Assembly: GCA_946887045.1 (NCBI GenBank)
Contig: CAMPKC010000044.1
Location: forward strand, 1 to 38,875
Source: an uncultured Sphingobacteriaceae bacterium
Lineage (GTDB): Bacteria > Bacteroidota > Bacteroidia > Sphingobacteriales > Sphingobacteriaceae
DNA length: 38,875 nt
Direction: 5' to 3'
A program made the position numbers and the translations under genes. Positions 25,153 to 33,983 of the stretch are shown piece after piece (within the stretch, counting starts at the first letter, position 1; the number at the start of each line of letters is the position of its first letter). The notes under the pieces are model-generated. The model was not told the DNA's origin. It made no database searches and saw only the letters and a program-made list of their open reading frames with translations.

Positions 25153-27282
25153 TCAGTTCAAAAGCATTTTCTTCCGCTCGAGTACAGCCATAGCCAAACG
25201 AATTTTATGATACGGTATTTGTTCCTGCAAGTAATCAAACAAAGGCTTTAACGCTTTACTTTCACCAGTAATCTCAATTGCTTGCTTAACAATTCTTACC
25301 TCTTCATCAGAGACTAAAGAAGAAATGCTGCCTATTTTGTTATTGATGTACAGGTAGGCAATGTGTGAGTATATTGTAGTTTCATGAAGTCCCCTTTTTT
25401 CGGCGGCTTGTGCCGGAGTCAGACCGGCTTTTAATAGTTCAAGAGTATCCTGGTAGGTATCCACCTTCGTTTTTTTGGAATTGCTTCCATCCATGAAATT
25501 GCTGATCGTATCCAAGCAAGCCTGACCATATTTCCACATCTTATGTTCTCCGATTCCCGGAATCTGTATCATTTCCTCCGATGTCAGAGGCTTTTCCTTA
25601 ACCATTTCCTGCAATACAGCGTCACTAAAAATGATGTAAGCCGGTACATCTTCCTGCGTTGCAAAACGCATGCGAACCTGTTTTAAACGACTAAATAAAT
25701 CTTCCTCCGGTCTAACCGAAACCCTGGTACGTTTTCTCTCTGCCGGTTTTTCAACTTGTACCAAAGGTTGAAGTACGGTCAACTCTATTGTTTTTCTTCC
25801 GAAAAGGATGTCCTGGCCCAAAGGAGTAATCTTTAAAGCGAAATTTTCATCGTAGGCCATTTCAATGACCCCCAGATTCAGCATCTGCATCAGGTAGCGT
25901 TGCCAGTCGACCGCTCCAATCTCTGCACCCGCTCCGTGCGTCTTTAAAGTATCGTAGCCGGCCTGCATTATCTCTGCTTTACGCGAGCCGCGCAAAACAT
26001 CGATCACCATGTTGGCTCCCTCTTTCTCTCCCATCCGGTAAATAGCCGACAATGCTTTTTGCACCAAAATGGTTCCGTCAAAGTGCTTTCGCGGATTTTT
26101 ACATACATCACAGTTTCTGCAGTTCTCGTCGAGGTTTTCAGAAAAGTAGTTCAGCAGAATTTTACGCCGGCAAAAATCAGCCTCAGCATAATGCTGAATA
26201 CGTTTTAGCTTTTCTAAGTTAATTTCCGATTGGGCACTTTGAGCTGCAAACTTATTCAGCATCGTTAGATCTGCGTAGTTATAATACAGGATAGTTTCGG
26301 ATGGGAGACCATCGCGGCCGGCCCGTCCGATCTCCTGGTAATAACCCTCCATATTTTTCGGCAGATTATAGTGGATCACCCATCGAACATTCGATTTATC
26401 GATTCCCATTCCGAAAGCAATGGTTGCGCAAACCACCTGCAATTTATCATTTATAAAATCCTCCTGAACTTTTGCTCTGGCATCTCCGCTCATTCCGGCG
26501 TGATAGTAAGCGGCATTGATGCCATAGTTTCTCAAGGCTTCGGCCACATCCTGACAATTATTGCGGCTCAGGCAATAGATGATTCCGCTTTGGTCTTCTC
26601 GCCTATCAATAAAGGCGGCTATTTCCTGAAGCTTTTCCTTTGTTTTTACCCCGATACGCACATCAAGACTTAAATTTTTCCTGTCGAACGACGAGATAAA
26701 TACACTGGGCGATTTTAATTTGAGCTGTTTAAGAATATCTTTCCGGGTGACTTTATCTGCCGTTGCTGTTAAAGCGATAAAAGGAACATGGCTGAATTTT
26801 TTTCTCAGTAAGCCTAACTGTGTGTATTCCGGTCTGAAATCATGGCCCCAGGAAGAAATACAATGCGCTTCATCAATGGCAAACATCGAAGGTTGAGCCA
26901 TCTGGGTGATCATCTGCAGGTCTGAAATTAACTTTTCCGGCGACACGTACAGCAATCCTATTTCCTTTTTATAACAGGATTCCAAAATAGACTGCTGTTC
27001 TTCCTGCGATTGCGAACTATTTAAAAATGCTGCCGCGATGCCGTTTGCCTTTAAAGCATCAACCTGATCTTTCATTAATGATATCAGCGGAGAAACTACG
27101 ATACAAATGCCATCCAGCATCAAAGCCGGGATTTGGTAACACACAGATTTGCCTCCGCCAGTGGGCATCAAAACCAATACATCGCGACCAGCAACAACCT
27201 GTTCTATAATTTCTTCCTGCTGCGCGCGGAAAGTATCATACCCAAAATATTTTTTTAAAATCTGATTTGCAGATGATGGCAT
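25153..27282 (-). CDS. recQ: ATP-dependent DNA helicase RecQ
   Basis: A 709-residue RecQ helicase that unwinds DNA 3'-to-5' in recombination and repair. The helicase core has the Q-motif region FGYDTFRAQQ, Walker A TGGGKS (41-46), DEAH box (137-140) in FAIDEAHCISSWGHDFRP, TALTATA-type motif III (ALTATADKV), and motif VI YYQEIGRAGRDGLPS. The RecQ zinc-binding domain has CRRKILLNYF and CRNCDVC. A winged-helix RQC domain and an HRDC domain (about 520-600, with IPGIGEHKMWKYG) follow. The end carries a helix-turn-helix-like segment (GLTPAQAAEKRGLHETTIYSHI) typical of longer Bacteroidota and Firmicutes RecQ. It is divergent from a second helicase gene. Confidence 0.96.
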   Translation of the reverse strand: MPSSANQILKKYFGYDTFRAQQEEIIEQVVAGRDVLVLMPTGGGKSVCYQIPALMLDGICIVVSPLISLMKDQVDALKANGIAAAFLNSSQSQEEQQSILESCYKKEIGLLYVSPEKLISDLQMITQMAQPSMFAIDEAHCISSWGHDFRPEYTQLGLLRKKFSHVPFIALTATADKVTRKDILKQLKLKSPSVFISSFDRKNLSLDVRIGVKTKEKLQEIAAFIDRREDQSGIIYCLSRNNCQDVAEALRNYGINAAYYHAGMSGDARAKVQEDFINDKLQVVCATIAFGMGIDKSNVRWVIHYNLPKNMEGYYQEIGRAGRDGLPSETILYYNYADLTMLNKFAAQSAQSEINLEKLKRIQHYAEADFCRRKILLNYFSENLDENCRNCDVCKNPRKHFDGTILVQKALSAIYRMGEKEGANMVIDVLRGSRKAEIMQAGYDTLKTHGAGAEIGAVDWQRYLMQMLNLGVIEMAYDENFALKITPLGQDILFGRKTIELTVLQPLVQVEKPAERKRTRVSVRPEEDLFSRLKQVRMRFATQEDVPAYIIFSDAVLQEMVKEKPLTSEEMIQIPGIGEHKMWKYGQACLDTISNFMDGSNSKKTKVDTYQDTLELLKAGLTPAQAAEKRGLHETTIYSHIAYLYINNKIGSISSLVSDEEVRIVKQAIEITGESKALKPLFDYLQEQIPYHKIRLAMAVLERKKMLLN

Positions 27283-27298
27283 TTTATGAAGATAGGCT

Positions 27299-27306
27299 CA
27301 AAAATA
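27299..27306 (-). promoter_or_regulatory. Bacteroidota -7 element upstream of recQ
   Basis: The minus strand reads TATTTTTG here, an exact TAnnTTTG match, 16 bases before the recQ ATG. No convincing -33 element was found, so confidence is moderate. Confidence 0.45.
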
Positions 27307-27350
27307 GGAAATCCTTTGGTATGTCTCCTTATTTAAACCTATCTGAAATC

Positions 27351-27500
27351 CCCCTCATCCCTAACCCTTCTCCCTCTGGAGAAGGGAACCAAAGGCGTGT
27401 GGATCAACATTTCTGAATTTAAACTACCATCCTCTTAAAAGCGTTATCCAAGTTAAAGCGATATACACCCTCTCCTTGAGGAGAGGAATTAAGGGTGATT
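27351..27500. mobile_element. MITE-like 150-bp element with imperfect inverted ends
   Basis: The left end CATCCCTAACCCTTCTCCCT with CTGGAGAAGGG, and the right end CCCTCTCCTTGAGGAGAGG with AATTAAGGGTGAT, are imperfect inverted copies of each other. Each end also forms its own hairpin (CTTCTCC..GGAGAAG and CTCTCC..GGAGAG). The element carries no gene. It fills the space between two divergent helicase promoters. It is most likely a non-autonomous mobile or REP-like element; no transposase partner is in the window. Confidence 0.55.
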
Positions 27501-27607
27501 ACCTACATTTGGGCCGCACCAAGCTTAATTACTATAATTTTTAGCATTAAACCGAAAAAGCTAGCATCTTTGCAATCACCGGCAAAAATTTGTCTGGTGT
27601 TGTGCGA

Positions 27608-29599
27608 ATGAAGAAAACAAATCCGGAGATGCAATTAGCCTACGATTATCTGGAAACTACCAATACGGTGGTTTTTTTAACAGGAAAAGCGGGCACAGGC
27701 AAAACCACATTTCTACAAAATCTGCGGCAAACTTCAAAAAAGAAGCTGGCTATTGTGGCACCTACAGGCGTGGCCGCGCTTAATGCAGGCGGCATGACCA
27801 TCCATTCCTTTTTTCAATTGTCTTTCGGTCCTATCATCCCTTCAGGCAAGGTAAAACAAGAAGTGTATTATAGCGACGAGAAAAAAGAGCTGCTCGCCAG
27901 CCTGGAATTATTAATTATCGACGAGGTAAGTATGGTACGGCCGGATGTATTAGACCAGATTGATCTGATATTGCGTACTATTAAAGACACCTCCTACCCT
28001 TTTGGAGGTGTACAACTTTTACTAATCGGGGACTTGTCGCAGTTGAGCCCAATTATTCGTGATGATGAATGGGCCATGCTAAGGCAGTATTATTCAAGTC
28101 CTTATTTTTTTAGCAGCCTGGTGATGCAAAAAACGCCTTATGTCAGGATAGAGCTCAGCCAGGTGTTTCGTCAGAAAGAACAAGATTTTGTTGATATCCT
28201 GAACGAGGTTCGTAACCAGGTGATCAGTACATCCAGCCTTGAATTGCTCAATGCCAGATACCAGCCGGATTTCCGGCCAAGTTCTGACGACCCATATATT
28301 ACCTTAACCACCCACAATAGTATTGCTCAGCAAATCAACAATGAATATATTGAAGCCTTAGCCGGACAAGAATATGAATTCACAGCTACGATTAGCGGCG
28401 ATTTCCCAAAAGATGCTTATCCCACCGAAACCACTCTGAAACTGAAGGTTGGAGCGCAGGTGATGTTTGTTAAAAATGACAGCTCGGCCGAAAAGCTTTA
28501 CTATAACGGCAAAATTGGTACAGTTATTAAAGTTGAAGACAGAACTGTATATGTAAAATGTGACTCTGCGGATAGGGTAATAGCAGTTGAGGCATTACAA
28601 TGGACGAATATAAAGTATCAGATGGATGGCGATTCCATTAATGAAACAAATGCCGGAAGCTTCAGTCAGATACCCTTAAAGCTAGCCTGGGCCATTACTA
28701 TACATAAGAGCCAGGGATTATCTTTTGATAAAGCAATAATAGATGTTTCTGAAGCTTTTACGCATGGACAGGCGTATGTGGCCGTAAGCCGTTGCCGCAG
28801 TTTGTCGGGCATGGTATTGCGTAATCCGATATCTGTTCACAACATTATCGGTGATCCGGCAGTCGCCCGTTTCAACCAAATGGCAACAACTCTTGAACCG
28901 GATCGAGGCAGGCTCGAAAACAATCAGGAACAATACCGTTTATTCTTACTCAGCGAATTATTCAATTTTCAGCCGCTTCAATCGAGGTTGCAGGGCTTCG
29001 AAAGCCTGCTTCCCAATTTTGAAAAAGAGATTTTAGACGTAGCCGAGAAATTCAGTAAACAGCTTAATGCCGAACGAAGTCAGCCAGCGGCGGCGTATTT
29101 TCTTGATAAACTTACAGTCATAACCGAAAGCTTACACAAGCAGCTACCGCTTTTTATAGAACAATCAAAAGACAAAGCATTAAAGGCAGATCAATTAATA
29201 AGCTGGTTAATGCAGCGCATCCGGGTTTTAGAGTATTTCTCTCTTAATCCATTTACAACGTCTGCCTATTTATCCCTTACAAAAGATAAAATCAACAATC
29301 AGGATCGCTCCTATCTTAAAGCACTGAATGCAAAGCCAAATGAAAAACTATTCGAGCAATTATTAAGCTGGCGAGATAATATAGCTGAAAATGAAAAGCT
29401 TATGCCCGGTATGATTTTCTCGGAAAAAACTCTTGCTGCCATCGCAGAGAAACTACCGGCAACTATTAAAGCTTTGAGCAGTATTAAAGGGGTTGGCCCA
29501 CCGAAGGCAACACAATACGGGCCTGACTTAATCATGCTGATACGGGCTTATGAACAGGAACTAAAGGGGCCGGCGGCGGAGCAGAGCAGCTTGTTTTAG
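27608..29599 (+). CDS. Pif1-like helicase with HRDC-type C-terminus
   Basis: A 663-residue superfamily 1 helicase of the Pif1/RecD-like type. The ATG at 27608 is chosen; upstream in-frame there is only a TTG. Walker A is GKAGTGKTTFL (residues 26-36), followed by APTGVAALNAGGMTIHSFF, Walker B LLIIDEVSMVRPD, and GDLSQLSPI. The UvrD-like C-terminal motif AWAITIHKSQGLSFDKAIID and AYVAVSRCRSLSGMVL closes the core. A linker and an HRDC-like domain (about 570-655: LLSWRDNIAE, IKALSSIKGVGPPKATQYG) complete the protein. Such Pif1 homologues act on forks, G-quadruplexes or R-loops. It is divergent from recQ, which also carries an HRDC domain, so a shared DNA-maintenance role is likely but inferred. Confidence 0.93.
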   Translation: MKKTNPEMQLAYDYLETTNTVVFLTGKAGTGKTTFLQNLRQTSKKKLAIVAPTGVAALNAGGMTIHSFFQLSFGPIIPSGKVKQEVYYSDEKKELLASLELLIIDEVSMVRPDVLDQIDLILRTIKDTSYPFGGVQLLLIGDLSQLSPIIRDDEWAMLRQYYSSPYFFSSLVMQKTPYVRIELSQVFRQKEQDFVDILNEVRNQVISTSSLELLNARYQPDFRPSSDDPYITLTTHNSIAQQINNEYIEALAGQEYEFTATISGDFPKDAYPTETTLKLKVGAQVMFVKNDSSAEKLYYNGKIGTVIKVEDRTVYVKCDSADRVIAVEALQWTNIKYQMDGDSINETNAGSFSQIPLKLAWAITIHKSQGLSFDKAIIDVSEAFTHGQAYVAVSRCRSLSGMVLRNPISVHNIIGDPAVARFNQMATTLEPDRGRLENNQEQYRLFLLSELFNFQPLQSRLQGFESLLPNFEKEILDVAEKFSKQLNAERSQPAAAYFLDKLTVITESLHKQLPLFIEQSKDKALKADQLISWLMQRIRVLEYFSLNPFTTSAYLSLTKDKINNQDRSYLKALNAKPNEKLFEQLLSWRDNIAENEKLMPGMIFSEKTLAAIAEKLPATIKALSSIKGVGPPKATQYGPDLIMLIRAYEQELKGPAAEQSSLF

Positions 29600-29631
29600 G
29601 GCATGGTTTGAATAATTCTATGAATTTCTTG

Positions 29632-29712
29632 AAGCGGGAACAGCTATTGTATCGCTCTTTAAGCAATCTAAATTGGCACTAAACTTGAATAGTCATCGTT
29701 ACAAACGATTAG
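29632..29712 (+). repeat. Degraded REP element
   Basis: GAAGCGGGAACAGCTATTGT followed by ATCGCTCTTTAAGCAATCT matches the tail of intact REPs at 36851 and 37719, but the hairpin half is missing from this end. A damaged half-hairpin CATCGTTACAAACGATT lies about 30 bases later. It lies between the Pif1-like gene and the cold-shock gene. Confidence 0.6.
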
Positions 29713-29746
29713 GGAAGATTATGCAGGGCCGTGTAAAACATATATG

Positions 29747-29754
29747 ATATCTTT
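29747..29754 (+). promoter_or_regulatory. Bacteroidota -7 element TATCTTTG before cold-shock gene
   Basis: An exact TAnnTTTG match, 15 bases before the ATG at 29770, giving a very short leader. No clear -33 TTTG is seen at the expected distance. Confidence 0.5.
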
Positions 29755-29769
29755 GTTGAACTAAAAATT

Positions 29770-30222
29770 ATGGCAAAATCATCAGAGACTTTCAATAAAA
29801 AAGAAAAAGAGAAAAAAAGGCTAAAGAAGGCTAAGGATAAGCTGGAAAAGGCGCAAGATCGCAAGGCTAATGTTACCAAAGGTAAAAGTTTGGAAGAAAT
29901 GTTCGCTTATGTGGATGAAAACGGAAATATTACCTCAACTCCTCCGGATGCAACTAAGAAAAAGAAAGAAATCAATTCTGAAGACATCCAAATCGGCATA
30001 GCAAGACAAGAAGCTATACCTCACGATACAGTGAGAAAAGGTATAGTTACTATGTTTAACGAGTCTAAGGGCTTTGGTTTTATTAAGGACTCAGAAACTC
30101 AGGAAGGCATCTTTTTCCACATCAATGGCTTAATTGACCCTGTTAAAGAAGGCAATAGCGTAAGTTTTGAAACAGAGCAGGGACAAAAAGGGCTTAATGC
30201 GATTAAGGTAAAAAAAGCCTAG
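29770..30222 (+). CDS. Cold-shock-domain protein with basic N-terminal extension
   Basis: A 150-residue RNA-binding protein. The C-terminal half (residues about 88-150) is a cold-shock domain: KGIVTMFNESKGFGFIKD carries RNP1 (KGFGFI), and GIFFHINGL carries RNP2. The N-terminal 40 residues are an almost uninterrupted lysine-rich charged helix (NKKEKEKKRLKKAKDKLEKA), followed by an acidic/Pro-rich linker. Stand-alone Csp proteins are near 65-70 residues, so this is an extended form, of a kind frequent in Bacteroidota. It likely acts as a nucleic-acid chaperone. It has its own promoter and is monocistronic. Confidence 0.92.
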   Translation: MAKSSETFNKKEKEKKRLKKAKDKLEKAQDRKANVTKGKSLEEMFAYVDENGNITSTPPDATKKKKEINSEDIQIGIARQEAIPHDTVRKGIVTMFNESKGFGFIKDSETQEGIFFHINGLIDPVKEGNSVSFETEQGQKGLNAIKVKKA

Positions 30223-30262
30223 ACGGTTCGCTTCCACAGGGAGTACTAATAATATATCCTTG

Positions 30263-30395
30263 AATCGTCCTCGTTTGCAACGAGGACGAAGCGAATACGC
30301 GATTGTACGCTCTTTAAACAATCTCAATTGTTAAAAGCCCGACTCTCCGGAATAGTTTTTTGCGCTGATCATCAGGCATTTTCGGCTCTTTCCAC
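30263..30395 (-). pseudogene. REP plus 3' relic of a RAYT transposase
   Basis: The plus strand starts with a REP hairpin whose stem is 11 bp in this copy (TCGTCCTCGTT-TGC-AACGAGGACGA). On the minus strand the adjoining sequence reads AGIVERAENA, two stops, then SAKNYSGESGLLTIEI. It matches AGIVERAEDYLMSSAKDYSGEP in the RAYT remnant at 36836-37345. Everything upstream in the transposase is gone. It fills the 303-bp gap between the cold-shock gene and the SDR gene. Confidence 0.78.
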
Positions 30396-30525
30396 AATGC
30401 CTGCACAACAGGGGTGCTACAAATGTGACGACTCGATTCAAAGATTCTTGTATAATCCAGCATTTCAACGCAATTCCTTTTCATCCCCTAGCCTTTTAAA
30501 TCCCTACATTAAATCAACATAGGTT

Positions 30526-31950
30526 ATGAAGATTCTTTTAACAGGCACAACCGGTTACATCGCCCAGCGACTTTTACCACTATTACTGGAAGGAGGGCAT
30601 GAACTGTTCTGCTGTCTCAGAGATAAAAGCCGGTTTGACCTGGAAAAATATAAAGATTTCAAAATCACTTTACTGGAGGTTGATTTTTTAAATACTGATT
30701 CTCTGAACATTATCCCGAATGATATTGATGCCGCCTATTACCTCATGCATTCCATGTCGTCGGCTTCCGGCGACTTCTCAGAAATGGAAGGACAAACGGC
30801 CATCAACTTTAAGCACCGGCTTGAGCAAACTAATGCCCGGCAAGTGATCTTTCTCAGCGGAATTATAAACGATACACAACTTTCCAAACACCTCAATTCA
30901 AGAAAAAACGTAGAAGAAATTCTTTCCTCCGGCAGCTATAGCCTCACCACGCTAAGAGCCGGAATAATAGTGGGTTCGGGCAGCGCAAGCTTTGAAATTA
31001 TGCGCGACCTGGTTGAAAAGCTGCCGGTGATGGTTGCTCCGAAATGGCTCGAAACAAAGTGCCAGCCCATCGCTATCAGAAATGTGCTGGAATACCTATA
31101 CGGTGTTTTACTGTCTGAACCTGACTTTAACCAAACGTATGATATTGCCGGTCCAGAAATAATCTCTTATAAAGACATGCTGTTACGATTTGCCGAAGTG
31201 AGGAAATTAAAACGCCGCATCCTGGTGGTGCCTGTCATGACTCCGCGTCTGTCTTCCTACTGGTTATATTTTGTAACCTCGGTATCTTATAGTCTTGCAA
31301 AGAATCTGGTAGAAAGCATGAAAGTAGAGATCATTGGGCAACCCAACACGCTCGGGCAACGACTTAACATTCAACTTATTCCGTATAATGATGCTATTGA
31401 ACTCGCTTTTGATAAGATTGAACAGAACCAGGTAATTTCCAGCTGGCGCGATGCCATGAACAGCAGGGCCTACCAGTCGGGATTTGCCAGCCTGGTAGAA
31501 GTTCCGGTTGATGGTTGTTTTACTGATAAACGCCGGATGAATGTCAGCAATCCTGAAAAAGTGATGACTAATATCTGGTCTATAGGTGGACAGACCGGCT
31601 GGTACTATGCAGATTTCTTATGGTCGCTTCGGGGCATTCTGGATAAAATGGTGGGTGGCGTTGGTCTGAAAAGGGGGCGAACAAATCTGAATGAAATACT
31701 CCCGGGACATGTTATCGACTTCTGGAGAGTTATTCTGGCAGATAAAAAAGACCGGAGGCTGCTATTGTATGCCGAAATGAAGCTCCCGGGCGAAGCCTGG
31801 CTTGAATTTCGATTGGACAAGGATAATGTCCTCCATCAAACGGCTACTTTCCGGCCCCTGGGCCTACTTGGGCGACTTTACTGGTATTCGGTTCTACCTT
31901 TCCATTCCTTTATTTTTAAAGGGATGTTGAGGAAGATAGTTGCGGAATAG
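30526..31950 (+). CDS. NAD(P)-binding SDR-type protein with DUF2867 domain
   Basis: A 474-residue protein in two parts. Residues 1-about 300 form an atypical short-chain dehydrogenase/NmrA-like Rossmann fold: MKILLTGTTGYIAQRLLPLL carries the TGxxGYI nucleotide-binding motif, and AAYYLMHSMS, VIFLSGII and TTLRAGIIVGSGSASFE follow. Residues about 320-474 form a DUF2867 domain (SLVEVPVDGCF, WSIGGQTGWYYADFLWSLRG, GDVVDFWRV-like GHVIDFWRVILADK, MKLPGEAWLEF). This fusion is widespread in bacteria and uncharacterised; a redox role on a lipid or small molecule is plausible. The start is the first ATG and the length agrees with the family. It is monocistronic. Confidence 0.9.
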   Translation: MKILLTGTTGYIAQRLLPLLLEGGHELFCCLRDKSRFDLEKYKDFKITLLEVDFLNTDSLNIIPNDIDAAYYLMHSMSSASGDFSEMEGQTAINFKHRLEQTNARQVIFLSGIINDTQLSKHLNSRKNVEEILSSGSYSLTTLRAGIIVGSGSASFEIMRDLVEKLPVMVAPKWLETKCQPIAIRNVLEYLYGVLLSEPDFNQTYDIAGPEIISYKDMLLRFAEVRKLKRRILVVPVMTPRLSSYWLYFVTSVSYSLAKNLVESMKVEIIGQPNTLGQRLNIQLIPYNDAIELAFDKIEQNQVISSWRDAMNSRAYQSGFASLVEVPVDGCFTDKRRMNVSNPEKVMTNIWSIGGQTGWYYADFLWSLRGILDKMVGGVGLKRGRTNLNEILPGHVIDFWRVILADKKDRRLLLYAEMKLPGEAWLEFRLDKDNVLHQTATFRPLGLLGRLYWYSVLPFHSFIFKGMLRKIVAE

Positions 31951-32299
31951 ATTTAAGGCGAAGGCTTCGTTGGATTTGTGCGTTGAAACCGTGGCAATCT
32001 GTTTGCTACGAAGTTGGGATCTAAAACATACTGCAAACATTTCTATCAACAGAATTCCTTTAATAGCATAACTTGCTATTGCTCTGGCATGAGCTCAGTG
32101 CCATGACTGTAAAGTGGGTCTAGCTTAATGCCGATTGCAGAAAGAAGGCTGTACGTCCAGAGTAGACGGATTTACAAACCTCCTTTCATAGCAACCCTTA
32201 TTTATCCGGGCTCAGGCAGCGCCTTAAACTCAAACCAAAACTCCATCTACTTAGGCATCCATATAATAGTCATATCTTCGAGTAGCCCGAAAATGTCGC
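31951..32299. other. 349-bp gap with no recognisable feature
   Basis: The two genes on either side converge here. I see no gene, REP hairpin, array or clear terminator; only a short dyad TGGCA..TGCCA near 32077-32095. It may hold weak terminators that cannot be recognised by eye. Confidence 0.4.
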
Positions 32300-33256
32300 C
32301 TACCGATTAATTGCAGATTTGGCCGTTAAGAAGCGATTAACCTCAAGCCAATGCATAAAGGCATCAAACCAACGATTACTTGTTCTGTCCGGATTGCCTA
32401 GTCCAAAGCCGTGACCGCCGTTTTGGTAAAGATGAAACTCTACTGGGATACCGGCTTTATACCAGGAATCAACCACGCCAAACTGTCCGCGGAAAAGGAA
32501 ATCATCCGTAGCAATTACGTTGAACATAGGCGGAGCATTCTTTGGCACCTGCACCGGACCCATACCTCCGTAGATTGGACCGATGAAAGCGAGTTTCATA
32601 GTTTTAGAATTAAGTGTTGAGTGCATGGTTAGGCCTGCCCCGGCCGAGAACCCAATCATCCCTATTCTTGCAGTGTCAACACCCCACTCTTTGGCACGCT
32701 TAATAATCATGGCGTATGCGGCCTCTGCGTCGGCGAGTTGGTTAGACAGATCAGGTTGTGCGGGTCTGGCTGGTGCCGTACCCGGTGTATTATTAGCAGA
32801 GGCGGCAGCTGCAGGGCGCGGAGCATTCATCGATTGCTTAAAATCTTCAAGCGATACGGGAGTAGGTTGCAGCCTGTATTTAAGCACAAAAGCGGCGATT
32901 CCTTTGTCCGCAAGTGCCTTTGCAACTTCCCAGCCCTCGTTGTCTAACGATAGCCACCTGTAACCTCCGCCGGGCGCTACAATCACCGCGGTGCCATTTG
33001 CTTTGCCGGCCTTAGGCAGAAAAGGGGTTAAAGTCGCTTTGGTGATATTCCTTGCCATTGGATCACCCCATTGGCGGAACCAGGTTTCTTGTGCCGGCTG
33101 ATTATTGACACCGCCGGTGCCGAGTGGAATTGCATTCGGCTCTGCAGGCGCATTTAGTGGATAGATAGTGCCGTCCTGTGCCATGGCAGACGCTGAAATT
33201 GTCATTAAGATCGCTAAGGCGGACCTTTTAGCAAGATTTATTGGCTTTTGAATCAT
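32300..33256 (-). CDS. Exported alpha/beta-hydrolase, esterase-like (BD-FAE/acetylesterase type)
   Basis: A 318-residue secreted alpha/beta-hydrolase. The signal peptide (residues about 1-26) ends at SASAMAQ. The fold shows VIVAPGGGYRWLS (oxyanion-hole HGGG-like motif), GWEVAKALADKGIAAFVLKYRL, the nucleophile elbow GFSAGAG with catalytic Ser in IGMIGFSAG, PPMFNVIATDDFL with the presumed acid Asp, and the catalytic His in LYQNGGHGFG. This pattern is typical of acetyl-xylan or carbohydrate esterases in Bacteroidota, fitting the nearby pectinolytic genes, though it lies 15 kb away. A Pro/Ala-rich insert (about 140-165, AAAASANNTPGTAPARPAQ) is unusual. It is monocistronic. Confidence 0.9.
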   Translation of the reverse strand: MIQKPINLAKRSALAILMTISASAMAQDGTIYPLNAPAEPNAIPLGTGGVNNQPAQETWFRQWGDPMARNITKATLTPFLPKAGKANGTAVIVAPGGGYRWLSLDNEGWEVAKALADKGIAAFVLKYRLQPTPVSLEDFKQSMNAPRPAAAASANNTPGTAPARPAQPDLSNQLADAEAAYAMIIKRAKEWGVDTARIGMIGFSAGAGLTMHSTLNSKTMKLAFIGPIYGGMGPVQVPKNAPPMFNVIATDDFLFRGQFGVVDSWYKAGIPVEFHLYQNGGHGFGLGNPDRTSNRWFDAFMHWLEVNRFLTAKSAINR

Positions 33257-33533
33257 GGTGGTTGATATGTGTTAGTTATTTAATTTTTTTTACGCAAATC
33301 CTCTGCCTTGGTGAATTCTCAGGAATTAATTAAACCCTTGTCTGCGTGAGCGCATGAACCAGGCAGAAAGGAATTCAGTTTTTTTCATGTTTTATTAAAG
33401 ATAAAGCACAGTCTAATCCAGCCGATAGTTCGAGGTTTATAGAGAATCCGGTATTCAAAAGTAGAGCAGCACACTTAGAACGACTGTTACATTTGATCAA
33501 GGTGATAGCAAAAATGTGTAAACTTAAATCATT

Positions 33534-33742
33534 GTGATGCCCAATTACAAAACGGTAATGCTTAGTTACAAGGCTGTAATGCCTGGTTACAAAGCCGTAA
33601 TACCGGATTACAGGGCTGTAATGCATGATTACAATGCCGTAATGCGTGGTTATAATGCCGTAATGTTCGATTACACTGCCGTAGTGGCCGATTACACGAG
33701 CTAATACTCATTTACAGTGCATGGATATCCATTTACCTGCCT
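33534..33742. repeat. Array 2: ten 21-bp units with GTAAT..ATTAC dyads
   Basis: Units start at 33534, 33555, 33576, 33597, 33618, 33639, 33660, 33681, 33702 and 33722; all steps are 21 bases except one of 20. Six consecutive units begin GTAAT and each carries a downstream TTAC or TTAT, so the core is a 15-bp dyad GTAAT-n5-ATTAC. The spacer ends in GCC or GCT. Units differ in the five central bases, while the arms are conserved, which points to constraint on the palindrome rather than simple duplication. Confidence 0.88.
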
Positions 33743-33895
33743 GTTAAGTGGCCTTGGATTCGTCGGACTTTTGGCTTTTTGGTGGGAGGCTTGGGCGGAA
33801 TAACGGATTGAAAAACGGGCGAAAAATTCGGAGATTTAGCTGCATTCTTGCGCCAAAAACCAGCATCCGATTATCTAAAACATTCAATAGAATCA

Positions 33896-33950
33896 GGCAC
33901 AAGTACCCAGCCCGCAGTCAGCGTTGCATACTTGCGCCAAACCAGGGCGA
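33896..33950 (+). repeat. Interspersed ~50-bp repeat, copy C
   Basis: Best-preserved copy: AGGCACAAGTACCCAGCCCG, then CAGTCAGCGTTGCATACTTG, then CGCCAAACCAGGG. It lies about 150 bases beyond the end of array 2 and just before the GPxYKN gene's 3' end. A partial copy (GCATTCTTGCGCCAAAAACC) lies 50 bases to its left. Confidence 0.78.
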
Positions 33951-33983
33951 ACACTAAAAAATAGTGGCCCGAACCAACGATCC

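Larger units (their letters stand above)
33257..33983. other. 727-bp gap holding array 2 and interspersed repeats
   Basis: Between the esterase gene and the GPxYKN gene no coding region is supported. The gap contains the 21-bp array at 33534-33742, a block AAAACGGGCGAAAAATTCG at 33812 shared with the RAYT flank at 37312, a partial GCATTCTTGCGCCAAAAACC copy at 33842 and a full ~50-bp repeat at 33896-33950. Confidence 0.7.

Noticed and set aside
32583..32963. 126-residue frame antisense to the esterase
   Set aside because: It is Ala/Ser-rich antisense translation of a well-supported hydrolase gene.
33375..33626. 83-residue frame across array 2
   Set aside because: Its HYxxVxx heptads come from translating the 21-bp units; there is no signal of a real gene.
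33534..33742. CRISPR array
   Set aside because: The period is only 21 bp with no unique spacers of 30-40 bp, and no cas genes are present.
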